Assembly: GCF_034259205.1 (NCBI RefSeq)
Contig: NZ_CP139487.1
Location: 3,906,001-3,970,000 of the forward strand
DNA from: Peredibacter starrii
GTDB lineage: Bacteria; Bdellovibrionota; Bacteriovoracia; Bacteriovoracales; Bacteriovoracaceae
Direction: 5' to 3'
DNA: 64,000 nt
Numbering within the stretch: position 1 is the stretch's first letter; each line of letters opens with the position of its first letter. Below, one piece after another: positions 47,201 to 55,153 of this stretch. A program made the position numbers and the translations under genes. The notes beneath the pieces were generated by a model, which ran no database searches, was not told the origin of the DNA, and saw only the letters and a program-made list of their open reading frames with translations.

Positions 47201-48540
47201 TATGTACTGCTGCACTCGCAGGTGCCATTCGCTATGCTGGATCTGCTACAGAATTTTGTAACGGTGTAAACTGGCTTGGATTAGGTAATAATGAAGCCAT
47301 TCCGGCCAGTACAACTCTTCTCATGAAAACATGTCCTAGTGACTGGACTGATATTGGCGCTGTTGGCACCGGTCCAAATCTTGCTACATGTAATGGAACT
47401 GCCTGTCGCATGTGTACTAGCCCAGCTTCACCAAGTGCCATTCCCTCCTCTTCTATTTTGTTGATGGATAAGTGTCCAGTTAGTTGGACTACTCTTTCTC
47501 GTGCCACAGGTCCTGGTTCTGCTGGAGTTACAAATGCCCTTTTTAGCTCTTGTCAGAGCCCCGCGATTGCAACGGCTCTTCCAAGCAGAGTAAAAATAAT
47601 TGCTTCATCATGTCCTACCAATTGGCAAGATCTAGGTGCTACTGGTCCTGGACCAGCATCAGTTACCTGTTCCGGAATATCTTGTCGTATGTGTGAAGTC
47701 GGTGCGGCTTCAACAAATTTGTATATATCTCCTGGTGGATCAGCAACTTCAGACGGTGAAACACTTACTCTTCGGGCAGGTAATGGTGGAACAACAAGCG
47801 GAAAAGGAGGAACTGCAATGCTACTTGGCGGTGCAGGAATTGAAGGAGACGGCGGCGACGTAACAATTACTGCAGGCCCTGGATGGACAGCAACAACTCT
47901 AGATAGGGCCGGAGGAAATGTGACGATCACCGGTGGTGATGGTGGATTCAGTTCAGCAACTGGTAACGGTGGCCATGTGACTCTTTCTGGAGGAACTCCA
48001 TATGGAGCGGGAGTTAAAGGTCAGGTTAAAATCAATAGCGATCTTAATATTGCATCTACCTATGCTCTTCTGATTGCTGACGTTCCAGTTTGTACATCAT
48101 CAGGCTGTACTTCTTCTTCTGACAGGAGACTTAAGAAAGACATTCATCCTCTTGAAAACTCTCTACTTAAAATCACTCAGCTTCAAGGTGTTGAGTACTA
48201 CTACATTGATGCTAAAAAATTCGGCAAACAGCGCCAGGTGGGTGTGATCGCTCAGGATGTTGAAAAAGTATTTCCTGAAGTGGTTAAGACAGATTCTAAA
48301 ACTGGATTTAAGTCAGTCGCTTACGATCACTTAGTGGCCCCAATTATCGAAGCCATCAAAGAACTTCTTGGAATGACGAAAGAGAATACCCGCGCAATTG
48401 CCTCTATCAAAGAAGAAAACAAAGAACTCAAAACTAGGCTCAACAGAGCTGAAGAGAAGAACAAGAAGCTTGAAGAGGAAAATTCTGCCGTTAAGGCCTA
48501 TCTATGTCAGAAAGATCCTAAAGCGGGCTTCTGCAAATAG
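44278..48540 (+). CDS. Tail-fibre-like lipoprotein, paralogue 3, with Cys-rich and Gly-rich inserts
   Basis: A 1420-residue lipoprotein (MNKYLITLVLISLLTLAGC, lipobox LAGC). Besides the shared shaft modules, residues about 1005-1143 hold three roughly 45-residue Cys-rich repeats (CPSDWTDIG, CPVSWTTL, CPTNWQDLG). A Gly-rich collagen-like or collar segment (SPGGSATSDGETLTLRAGNGG and following) comes before the C-terminal S74 chaperone, with Ser1281 and Lys1286. The C-terminus ends in a long coiled coil and YLCQKDPKAGFCK. The Cys-rich region is unique in this window and may be a tip domain. Confidence 0.85.
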   Translation: MNKYLITLVLISLLTLAGCQDSSMLGGKISVSIKDSKPAITSVKVQNDQLIVSGKNLSKVSTAKIEGSSNHIFDIETKTDGQLILNAKSALNILVGQTLNLIVSSANASATFPISFELQNGQVTAVKLHHMGASTGQVLRFNGTNWAPASFSSSQIFAGAYDASTDSPDIVSIGGASGTYYIVTVAGSQDLGSGMESFAVGDWVIFNGSTWAKVEVGTNTVSGFNGRTGLVVPLANDYSWSMLTKAAGKLTGSKISEIADVDVVGIQDGDILQWNVATSKWEVNSIPVPTIAAGSISNTQLANSAVDSNKIVDGSIVNADISATAAIAQSKIQNLTTDLGNKEPLLPTGGTTAQYLRGNKTLATLDTAVVPENGNLYFTPARVLSTLITTYATGGTGAIAVTDTVPQALSKLETKTNSLGNYVLRDGTAAMTGALQMGNNKITGLATPTVNTDAATKAYVDSVAGGVSSQWTTNGSAIHYNTGRVGIGTTTPSTLLEISTGATPPAADVNVISMTVQSNVSDSAGTGADYDNGPKLYQIGVGDDQLKDPTGDTPTGIGTAMSFKMTPFTDTAGSGAESFTSYVFRGPTSATDFWVHNARMHAKGLNLGYNRLSDSIPTDGAIISGNVGIGVAAPAQKLSVGGAVGLKSTNTNYVTLSAPAALASSYALIFPADDGDANQVLTTNGSGVLSWTTPAGGGGGAPTGSAGGDLTGTYPNPTIAAGLDATKIGGGAISNTEYSYLDGVTSNIQTQLSGKEPAITAGTTAQYLRGNKTLGTFDTDVVAALLPLGFAASGAGDVGPLDSMQTALAKLQGQIDGHDTQIASATTWSKTGSDVYYTAGNVGIGLNNPSTKFHMRGPAAFESISNDSSGSTFSFWKSRNFTATQDGDELGFISFVGHDGSDLRRSAYILSQTEGTPTTGSASGNISFHTTSTGAADSTEKMRITADGYVGIGLTTPATKFEVNGSIKIGNSNEVCTAALAGAIRYAGSATEFCNGVNWLGLGNNEAIPASTTLLMKTCPSDWTDIGAVGTGPNLATCNGTACRMCTSPASPSAIPSSSILLMDKCPVSWTTLSRATGPGSAGVTNALFSSCQSPAIATALPSRVKIIASSCPTNWQDLGATGPGPASVTCSGISCRMCEVGAASTNLYISPGGSATSDGETLTLRAGNGGTTSGKGGTAMLLGGAGIEGDGGDVTITAGPGWTATTLDRAGGNVTITGGDGGFSSATGNGGHVTLSGGTPYGAGVKGQVKINSDLNIASTYALLIADVPVCTSSGCTSSSDRRLKKDIHPLENSLLKITQLQGVEYYYIDAKKFGKQRQVGVIAQDVEKVFPEVVKTDSKTGFKSVAYDHLVAPIIEAIKELLGMTKENTRAIASIKEENKELKTRLNRAEEKNKKLEEENSAVKAYLCQKDPKAGFCK

Positions 48541-48624
48541 AACGTCTTAAATGCTTAGTAACCGCCGCTCCTGGCTGCTCCATAAGATAATTAATGATTA
48601 TCGCCCTAAGATATTAATTTTCTT

Positions 48625-48651
48625 TAAATAAATCTTCATTTTGGTCGATAT
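48625..48651 (+). promoter_or_regulatory. Sigma-28 (FliA)-like promoter of fibre gene 4
   Basis: TAAA at 48625-48628, then GTCGATAT at 48644-48651, an offset of 19. It sits directly before the ATG at 48660, so the leader would be very short or the promoter wrongly placed. Confidence 0.45.
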
Positions 48652-48659
48652 GTAAAGTA

Positions 48660-51600
48660 ATGCTTACGAGACCGCATATTCTCTTATTCATTTCCCTTAT
48701 TTTTATGTTCGCTTCCTGTCAGGACGCTTCTGTATTATTAGGGAAGATTGATGTCAGAGTTAAAGGTAATAACAAAAAGCCTTCCATTGAGAGTGTTAAA
48801 GTTCAGAACGATCAATTGATCGTGAGTGGCAATTTTTTAGATACTGTCACCAAAGCAGAAATACAAGGTCATCAATTTCAAATCGCATCTAAAACTTCTG
48901 AGAAGCTTGTTCTCAATGCCTCATCCGCTTTTAATTTTTTAGTTGGTAGTGCACTTAATCTCGTTGTCTCTAATGCTGAAGCTTCGGCCACATTTCCTCT
49001 TAGTTTTGAATTACAAAACGGACAAGTGACTGCAAACAAGCTTCATCACATGGGAGCTTCAACTGGAGACTTCTTACAATTCAATGGCTCGACCTGGGCA
49101 CCAGCTTCTATTTCAACTAACCAGGTTTATGTTGGAACATACAACGCCACAACCGATACACCGAATCTTTCAGGAGCAGTTGCTTCGGCAGGTACGTACT
49201 ATATTGTGACCACTGCAGGTACTCAGGATTTGGGTACCGGCCCAACAAACTTCGCTGTCGGCGATTGGGTCATTTCAGATGGAACCAACTGGAGTAAAGT
49301 TTCCGTTGGTACAAATACAGTTTCAAATTTTAATGGCCGCACAGGTGTGGTGGTTCCACTCTCAGGTGATTATTCTTGGAGCATGCTTACTAAAGCCGCT
49401 GGCAAACTAACTGGATCGAAGCTTCAAGAAATTGCAGATGTAGATGTAGCGGGAATTCAGGATCAAGACATTCTTCAGTGGAACGCTTCGAATTCAAAAT
49501 GGGAAGTGACTTCAGTTCCGGCACCAACGATTGGTGCAGGCACAATTAGTAACACTCAAATTGCCAGCGGTGCGATTGATTCCAGTAAGATTATTGATGG
49601 CTCGATTGTAAATGCTGACATCTCCGCAACTGCTGCTATTGATCAGTCTAAGATCAGTAACCTCACTACAGATCTAGGAAACAAAGAACCTAAGATTACT
49701 GCGGGCACTGTTTCTCAATACTGGAGTGGAAATAAGACATGGCAGGATTTAAATACCGCTGTGATTGGTTCAACTCTCACTGGTTATTCAGCTTCTGCAG
49801 GTGCAATTACCGCAGCTGATTCAGTTCTTTCCGCCATTAATAAGCTCAGTGGCAACATTGGATTAGTGGGAGCTTCTCAAGCAAATTATGTCTTAAAAGC
49901 TGGCGACACCATGAGTGGTGCTCTTGCCATGGGAGGAAATAAGATCACAGGTCTTGCTACTCCAACGGCCGGCACTGATGCTGCTACTATGGCCTACGTT
50001 GATTCGAAAGTTGGCGCGGCACCTGGTGATAATTTAGGAAATCACACCGCCACCCAAAATTTATCATTGGGAACAAATAAAATTTTTGCGGGCGATGGTG
50101 CTTGGAATTCACCTTCAATTTCATTTACAAATAATTCGAACACCGGATTTTCAAATAACGGAGGAATCATTCGAATCACAGCGAATGGTGGCCTGGCGGT
50201 GACTCTTTCTGATTCATTGATGCAGTTGAATGGATCATTCGCTCCTTACTTACGTCTGGGTGGAGGAACATTTGGGGCCTCAGGACCGACTTATGCATTT
50301 AATGGCGATACTGATACCGGTATGTTTAATATTTCATCCGATATTCTTGCCTTCACAACTGGTGGAGCTGAGAAAATGCGTATTCTTGGCACTGGTGAAA
50401 TGCTTATTGGAAAAACGACCACTGCTGCTGGAAAACTTGATGTTGCTGGAGACATCGCTTCAGAAGGAAAACTACGTCTCAAATCTGATAATACAAATTA
50501 CGTTGAATTTCGTGCGCCAGCTTCACTTGCCGCCACGACCACTTATACTTTTCCCGCAACAGCAGGTTCAGCCGGCCAAGCACTTACCACTGATGGTGCC
50601 GGCAATCTTTCTTGGTCAGCGGTTGCAGATGGCACTCCGGCCGACGGTTCGATTGGTTATGCAAAATTAAATCTAGCAGATGGTGATATTCCTCTCTCCA
50701 AATTGGCAGGATCGTCAGATGCAACTAAATATCTTAAAGGTGACAAGAGCTGGGGAACATTTATCACTGATGTTCTTGCTTCAACATTTGCTACGGTAAC
50801 TCCATCTAATTCCGCAATTGCTAACGGTGATTCACTTCAAACAGTGGTGAATAAAACTCAAGGGCAGATTAATAATCTTGCTTCTAACTCTCTTAACAAA
50901 ACAGGCACTGATTCCATCACTGGAACACTGACGATCAACGCAACCACTGGTGCTCTCAAAATTCCGGCCACACCATCAGGTGTTGACTTAACCGATGCTG
51001 CGAATGTGCAATACGTTCAAAACTATGTAAGCAACTATGGACAGTGGAACAAGAATGCTTCCGACATCTATTTCAACACTGGTAAAGTAGGAATCGGAAC
51101 TAACACTCCTACAGGTAGATTTGAACTTCAAATCAATACAGATAACTCCGGTGTCACTGACCCAGGTTCTTTCGATGGGATCCATATTTCGAATGCCAAT
51201 TCGACCCCAAACTCTGCGGTGGGATTAAGATTTTATTCCCAAATTTCAGGCGGTGCTACCGCTGGAATTGTAGGCCGTGGCACAGCTTCAGACTCGATGG
51301 ATATGGAGTTTTGGACAGAAGCGCCAGGGACCACTTCACGGACTAATAAGATGATTCTTAAGTCTGATGGTAAGCTCGGTATTGGGACCATGACTCCAGA
51401 ATCAAAACTACATGTAGCTGGCACAGATTTCGCTGGCAGTACAGTTTATGCCTCTCGTTTTGATAACACTCAGACTGGACCATCTCACTGGGGATTAAAA
51501 AGTCGTGGCGCTACAGTAGGAGTTTATGCTCCAGTATTAACCAATGATATTTTGACTTCATTTGGTGCAGGCGGATACTTCGGAACTACAGTGAATGATT

Positions 51601-52847
51601 CTGCAACGGCAGGACATTTATCATTCGCGGCGGAAAGTAACTGGAGTAGCGGAAACACACCTGCTCGCGCGCAGATTACTTTGAACAAAGGTAATAACTC
51701 ATACACCACTCCATTTGCTGTCACCAGTGCAGGATATGTTGGTGTAGGAACTCTTGCTCCTACCAGTCAACTTGAAATAAATTCCACTAACTATTCTTTT
51801 CTTAACATTACGACTACCGATTCAACCAAGTACTCAGCAATGCGACTTTTCACGCAAAGAAATGATGCTACTGAAACCATGGGAAGTGCCAATCCTACCG
51901 GGAACAATAGAGGTTGGGAATTGGCGGGTAATGGAACTGGCCATACATTAAATAGTAAATTCACGATGAACTATTGGGATGGAACTGCCTGGAGTACTCC
52001 TTTCACAATCATTCCAAGTGGGAATGTGGGAATTGGAACAGCATCCCCTATAGGGAAAATGCACATCCAAGGTAGCGTTGATGGCGACGTAGGTAGTTAC
52101 CTTCTTAATTCGGACGATACCGGGACAACCTCTCGAAGTATCTTTTTACTTGGAACCGTTGCTTCAGGTGTTCGGTATGGATACTTATCTCACCAGGGTG
52201 CGGGTTATACTGCAAATGGGGCCCTCAAACCTCGTACCACTGTCCTGACTGGCACAGACAGCGGTGGCCTAAATCTCCTGACAAACCAACAAATGGGATT
52301 CTGGCAAGGTCTGACTGAAATCATGAGAATTCACACCAACGGTAACGTTGGTATCGGTACAGCAGCACCATCTTATAAGCTTCACGTCGTTGGTGATATC
52401 AACACGACAACAGGTCTAAGAGTTAATGGTACGCAAGTCTGTACTAGTGCTGGTTGTACGTCTTCATCTGACCGACGCTTAAAGAAAGACATCCACCCTC
52501 TTCAAGATTCACTACTTAAAATCACTCAGCTTCAAGGTGTGGAATACTTCTATATCGATGAAGCGAAATATGGAAAACAACATCAAGTGGGTGTGATCGC
52601 TCAAGATGTCGAAAAAGTTTTCCCAGAAGTTGTGAAAACAGATTCAAAAACTGGATTCAAGTCAGTTGCCTACGATCACTTAGTGGCCCCCATTATCGAG
52701 GCCATTAAAGAACTTTTTGGAATGACAAAAGAGAACTCTCGCGAAATTGCTTCACTTAAAGAGAAGAACAAAAAGCTTGAAGAAGAGAACGCGGCGATTA
52801 AGGCCTATCTTTGCCAGAAAGATCCAGCAGCACCAATCTGTAATTAA
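48660..52847 (+). CDS. Tail-fibre-like lipoprotein, paralogue 4, with S74 chaperone
   Basis: A 1395-residue lipoprotein (MLTRPHILLFISLIFMFASC, lipobox FASC). The N-terminal beta domain is shared; the middle is the most diverged of the four. Fibre motifs include VGIGTNTPTG, VGIGTASPIGK and VGIGTAAPSYK. The C-terminal S74 chaperone has Ser1270 and Lys1275 in SSDRRLKKDI, then a coiled coil and YLCQKDPAAPIC. The stop is 1 base from the convergent lipoprotein stop, so there is no room for a terminator. Confidence 0.85.
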   Translation: MLTRPHILLFISLIFMFASCQDASVLLGKIDVRVKGNNKKPSIESVKVQNDQLIVSGNFLDTVTKAEIQGHQFQIASKTSEKLVLNASSAFNFLVGSALNLVVSNAEASATFPLSFELQNGQVTANKLHHMGASTGDFLQFNGSTWAPASISTNQVYVGTYNATTDTPNLSGAVASAGTYYIVTTAGTQDLGTGPTNFAVGDWVISDGTNWSKVSVGTNTVSNFNGRTGVVVPLSGDYSWSMLTKAAGKLTGSKLQEIADVDVAGIQDQDILQWNASNSKWEVTSVPAPTIGAGTISNTQIASGAIDSSKIIDGSIVNADISATAAIDQSKISNLTTDLGNKEPKITAGTVSQYWSGNKTWQDLNTAVIGSTLTGYSASAGAITAADSVLSAINKLSGNIGLVGASQANYVLKAGDTMSGALAMGGNKITGLATPTAGTDAATMAYVDSKVGAAPGDNLGNHTATQNLSLGTNKIFAGDGAWNSPSISFTNNSNTGFSNNGGIIRITANGGLAVTLSDSLMQLNGSFAPYLRLGGGTFGASGPTYAFNGDTDTGMFNISSDILAFTTGGAEKMRILGTGEMLIGKTTTAAGKLDVAGDIASEGKLRLKSDNTNYVEFRAPASLAATTTYTFPATAGSAGQALTTDGAGNLSWSAVADGTPADGSIGYAKLNLADGDIPLSKLAGSSDATKYLKGDKSWGTFITDVLASTFATVTPSNSAIANGDSLQTVVNKTQGQINNLASNSLNKTGTDSITGTLTINATTGALKIPATPSGVDLTDAANVQYVQNYVSNYGQWNKNASDIYFNTGKVGIGTNTPTGRFELQINTDNSGVTDPGSFDGIHISNANSTPNSAVGLRFYSQISGGATAGIVGRGTASDSMDMEFWTEAPGTTSRTNKMILKSDGKLGIGTMTPESKLHVAGTDFAGSTVYASRFDNTQTGPSHWGLKSRGATVGVYAPVLTNDILTSFGAGGYFGTTVNDSATAGHLSFAAESNWSSGNTPARAQITLNKGNNSYTTPFAVTSAGYVGVGTLAPTSQLEINSTNYSFLNITTTDSTKYSAMRLFTQRNDATETMGSANPTGNNRGWELAGNGTGHTLNSKFTMNYWDGTAWSTPFTIIPSGNVGIGTASPIGKMHIQGSVDGDVGSYLLNSDDTGTTSRSIFLLGTVASGVRYGYLSHQGAGYTANGALKPRTTVLTGTDSGGLNLLTNQQMGFWQGLTEIMRIHTNGNVGIGTAAPSYKLHVVGDINTTTGLRVNGTQVCTSAGCTSSSDRRLKKDIHPLQDSLLKITQLQGVEYFYIDEAKYGKQHQVGVIAQDVEKVFPEVVKTDSKTGFKSVAYDHLVAPIIEAIKELFGMTKENSREIASLKEKNKKLEEENAAIKAYLCQKDPAAPICN

Positions 52848-52848
52848 T

Positions 52849-53223
52849 TTACTTACCACTACGAGGCAGTATAGGGGCTTCTCCCGGCCTACTTGGGGGT
52901 AACACTTCCGGATCCTCTATTAACTTAGATTCCTCACCACCCATCTGTGGAAGTACTGCCGGATCACCGGGTTTAGTATCAATTTGAACTGCCTTAGAGG
53001 CATTTGAAGGAGCTTTGTGGCCTTCCATTCGTGGAAGCTCGACTTGTTTTACAGGCTCGACCGGTCTTGGCCGCTCAGGTCGAATCTCGGTTGAAGGTTG
53101 TTTCACCTCGGCCGGAGATTCGTTTACTCTTTCTGCTTTTCTAAAAAGGGGCTTGATCTCAGGCGCTTTATTTTCGCTCTTTGAACAACCTGCGATTATG
53201 AGTAAAAGTAACAGAGTTTTCAT
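52849..53223 (-). CDS. Pro-rich lipoprotein coupled to the pseudopilin gene
   Basis: A 124-residue lipoprotein (MKTLLLLLIIAGCSKS, lipobox IAGC). The mature part is Pro/Glu/Lys-rich and probably extended, with repeated LP-rich phrases (ELPRMEGHK, VLPQMGGEE, VLPPSRPG, ILPRSGK). The start at 53223 overlaps the pseudopilin stop as ATGA and has GAGGG upstream, so the two are coupled. This may be a pilotin-like or tether partner of the pilin; no family is recognised. Confidence 0.72.
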   Translation of the reverse strand: MKTLLLLLIIAGCSKSENKAPEIKPLFRKAERVNESPAEVKQPSTEIRPERPRPVEPVKQVELPRMEGHKAPSNASKAVQIDTKPGDPAVLPQMGGEESKLIEDPEVLPPSRPGEAPILPRSGK

Positions 53224-54119
53224 GGGCCCTCGTAACACATCACCATCGTCGAATCCCACTGACTCCAACGGTAAGCCTGTCCAGTCAATCGAGCATAATT
53301 ACCAGGAGGACAGCTGCAGCTTCCCGTCATTGGATTTGCATAACGACATCCACCACCGAATGTTGCAACTTCATACGAACCACCAAAACCTCCTCCACCA
53401 CCCATCTTTACCCAAGTCGTGCCGTTGCAATATTCGTAATAGTGATTAGTATAATTGTAACGTTGAACCCCTTCTCCATTCGCCTTTCCCAGGCCACAAG
53501 CAGTGATCTCTGTTTCACTTCCAGGGCGAATTCCTCCAGCAACATCCAGACGAGTGCCAGGACTGGCCGTACCAATTCCGACATTCCTTGAATTGGTATT
53601 ATAAATATTATCGGTATCAAGTGCCCACAGGCCTTCATTTGTTATACATGATGTAATAGGGGCCGACACACTCAGGGCAGAAACCATCAAAGGAAATTTC
53701 ATTTGAGTTGTGCTTCCCAAGGCCATAGTCTTTGTTTTTTCAAAATTTAAAACCAGATCTACATCAAAAGTGCCATCGCCATTATCTCTCGTCAGTGCTG
53801 TTGTTAGAGCATCCACTTTCAATGAATTGTTGCCATAGACTTTACCTACCTCAACCACTGGTATTCCGGCCGCATTACGAATGACTGTTAAGGGATCACC
53901 AATTTTTAATGTTTGAAAGGTGCGTTCACAGGATTTTTTGACTGCAAGGACATTGGCGATTTGCCGACGAAATTCGAGGTTTTCAAATTTTACTTCGGCC
54001 GTGACTTGGTTTTTTGTCTGCTGTTGAGTCATGTTCATCATGACAACGGCCAGACCGCCAAGGAGACCAACAACTACCAGAACTTCAACGAGAGAAAAAC
54101 CTCGATCTAATCGTTTCAT
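53220..54119 (-). CDS. Pseudopilin with fibre-like domain (pilin-fibre chimera)
   Basis: A 299-residue type IV pilin-like protein. The N-terminus has a prepilin motif (RGFSLVEVLVVVGLL, cleavage after G, conserved Glu at +5). After the helix, the globular part carries NVGIGTASPGTRLDVAGGI and a YEYCNGTTWVKMG module that match phrases in the fibre proteins (NVGIGTTTP..., FCNGVNWLGLG). It ends in a Gly-rich, Cys-rich tail (five Cys after residue 225). It looks like a pilin whose head is a fibre module. No pilin assembly genes are in the window. Confidence 0.8.
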   Translation of the reverse strand: MKRLDRGFSLVEVLVVVGLLGGLAVVMMNMTQQQTKNQVTAEVKFENLEFRRQIANVLAVKKSCERTFQTLKIGDPLTVIRNAAGIPVVEVGKVYGNNSLKVDALTTALTRDNGDGTFDVDLVLNFEKTKTMALGSTTQMKFPLMVSALSVSAPITSCITNEGLWALDTDNIYNTNSRNVGIGTASPGTRLDVAGGIRPGSETEITACGLGKANGEGVQRYNYTNHYYEYCNGTTWVKMGGGGGFGGSYEVATFGGGCRYANPMTGSCSCPPGNYARLTGQAYRWSQWDSTMVMCYEGP

Positions 54120-54196
54120 GCATGTATCCCTAAGTTTTTCTTATAATATTAAGAATAACCTAATTGGGATGTTTCGCAACAGGCAGGAAACACCTT

Positions 54197-55105
54197 TTAA
54201 TACTTCCAGACTATCTCACCGATTGCTCGACGAATATCATTCAGATTGTTTTTATCGAACCAGTGGTATTTAACAGCATTTGAAAGAATGATGTGACCCT
54301 TCATCTTGTCCGGATCAATCCAGATTGAAGTCCCAGTAAAACCGAGGTGACCGAAGGTGAATTTCCCACAGCCTTTACCAGCAAGCGTATTATCGGGATT
54401 CTCCACTCGGTCCCAACCATAAGCAAATCGATTCGTGTGCTTTGCTAAATCAGCTTTTACCTTCGAGATAAAATCCGTCTTCTCTTGATAGTTTAAAAGT
54501 GTGCGACAAAGCCCGTCTGCGGTCGAAAAAAGCCCAGCGTGACTCACAAAACCACCCAGAGTAAAGGCATTAGGATCATGGACTTTACCATAATTCGGAA
54601 GACCGTTTTTGTATCCACACTGAAGCGTCGGATACCAGAACGGGAGATCCGTCCAAAACATGGTTTCTTTGTCCCACACCGTTTTACAAAGTTCTTTCTG
54701 ATCAATTTTCTTTTTCTCAAGCTCCAGCATCACTCTTAATGCCGAGAAATCAGAATAGAGCGTGTCACTTTCCTTCACCTGATAACTAGAAATTAAATTC
54801 TTCCAGTTATCCACAGCAAGAAGTCCCCAAGATGGAAGACCACCACGATGACTCAAACACAAAAGCATTTCCGAATCAAAAGCTTCAGGCCTTAGAAAGT
54901 AAGCAAGTGAGTTTGTGAGAGGCTTAGTGAGAGAAGCGAGATCAAAATACAAAGTTGGCTCACCTTTAAACTTGAGTTCACCTTCGAATGTATTGGCCTC
55001 AAAAGCCTCATAGGTTTTGGCCTTAAAATCAATCACCCCTACTCCCATACCATCCATGGGACCTATTGGAAGAAGTGAAGAAACAATACGGATAATCTCT
55101 TGCAT
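54197..55105 (-). CDS. Serine beta-lactamase-like hydrolase (class C/esterase fold)
   Basis: A 302-residue serine hydrolase. Active-site S58-L-T-K61 (DLASLTKPL), a YSD motif (TLYSDFSAL) and a HLG motif (FGHLGFTGTSIWID) give the three catalytic boxes of the beta-lactamase/penicillin-binding protein-like family. No signal peptide is seen, so it may be cytoplasmic; DD-peptidase or esterase activity is equally possible. It follows the pyruvate phosphate dikinase terminator. Confidence 0.82.
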   Translation of the reverse strand: MQEIIRIVSSLLPIGPMDGMGVGVIDFKAKTYEAFEANTFEGELKFKGEPTLYFDLASLTKPLTNSLAYFLRPEAFDSEMLLCLSHRGGLPSWGLLAVDNWKNLISSYQVKESDTLYSDFSALRVMLELEKKKIDQKELCKTVWDKETMFWTDLPFWYPTLQCGYKNGLPNYGKVHDPNAFTLGGFVSHAGLFSTADGLCRTLLNYQEKTDFISKVKADLAKHTNRFAYGWDRVENPDNTLAGKGCGKFTFGHLGFTGTSIWIDPDKMKGHIILSNAVKYHWFDKNNLNDIRRAIGEIVWKY

Positions 55106-55116
55106 AAACTGAACTC

Positions 55117-55146
55117 AAAAAAAGAAGGCGCCCATAAGAGCGCCTT
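55117..55146 (-). terminator. Intrinsic terminator of the glyQS-ppdK operon
   Basis: AAGGCGC-loop-GCGCCTT (7 bp) followed on the minus strand by CTTTTTTT. Confidence 0.85.
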
Positions 55147-55153
55147 TCCGTGA

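Larger units (their letters stand above)
32963..52847 (+). repeat. Array of four paralogous fibre genes
   Basis: The genes at 32963, 40111, 44278 and 48660 share their first roughly 300 residues. Common phrases include GQVTAxKLHxMGAS, SWSMLTKAAGKLTGSK and DGxIVNADISATAAI. Genes 2-4 also share the last roughly 130 residues. The middles vary, so the array reads as a shuffled mosaic. A propeller gene (35985) and a minus-strand phosphatase (39131) interrupt it. Confidence 0.8.

Noticed and set aside
47553-47930. 125-aa antisense ORF inside fibre gene 3
   Set aside because: Composition follows the repeat of the sense gene (Pro/Val-rich shadow of Gly-rich codons); no ribosome site.
32963-52847. 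Prophage remnant or phage tail operon
   Set aside because: The fibre-like genes carry bacterial lipoprotein signals, are surrounded by chromosomal genes, and there are no capsid, terminase, baseplate or integrase genes.
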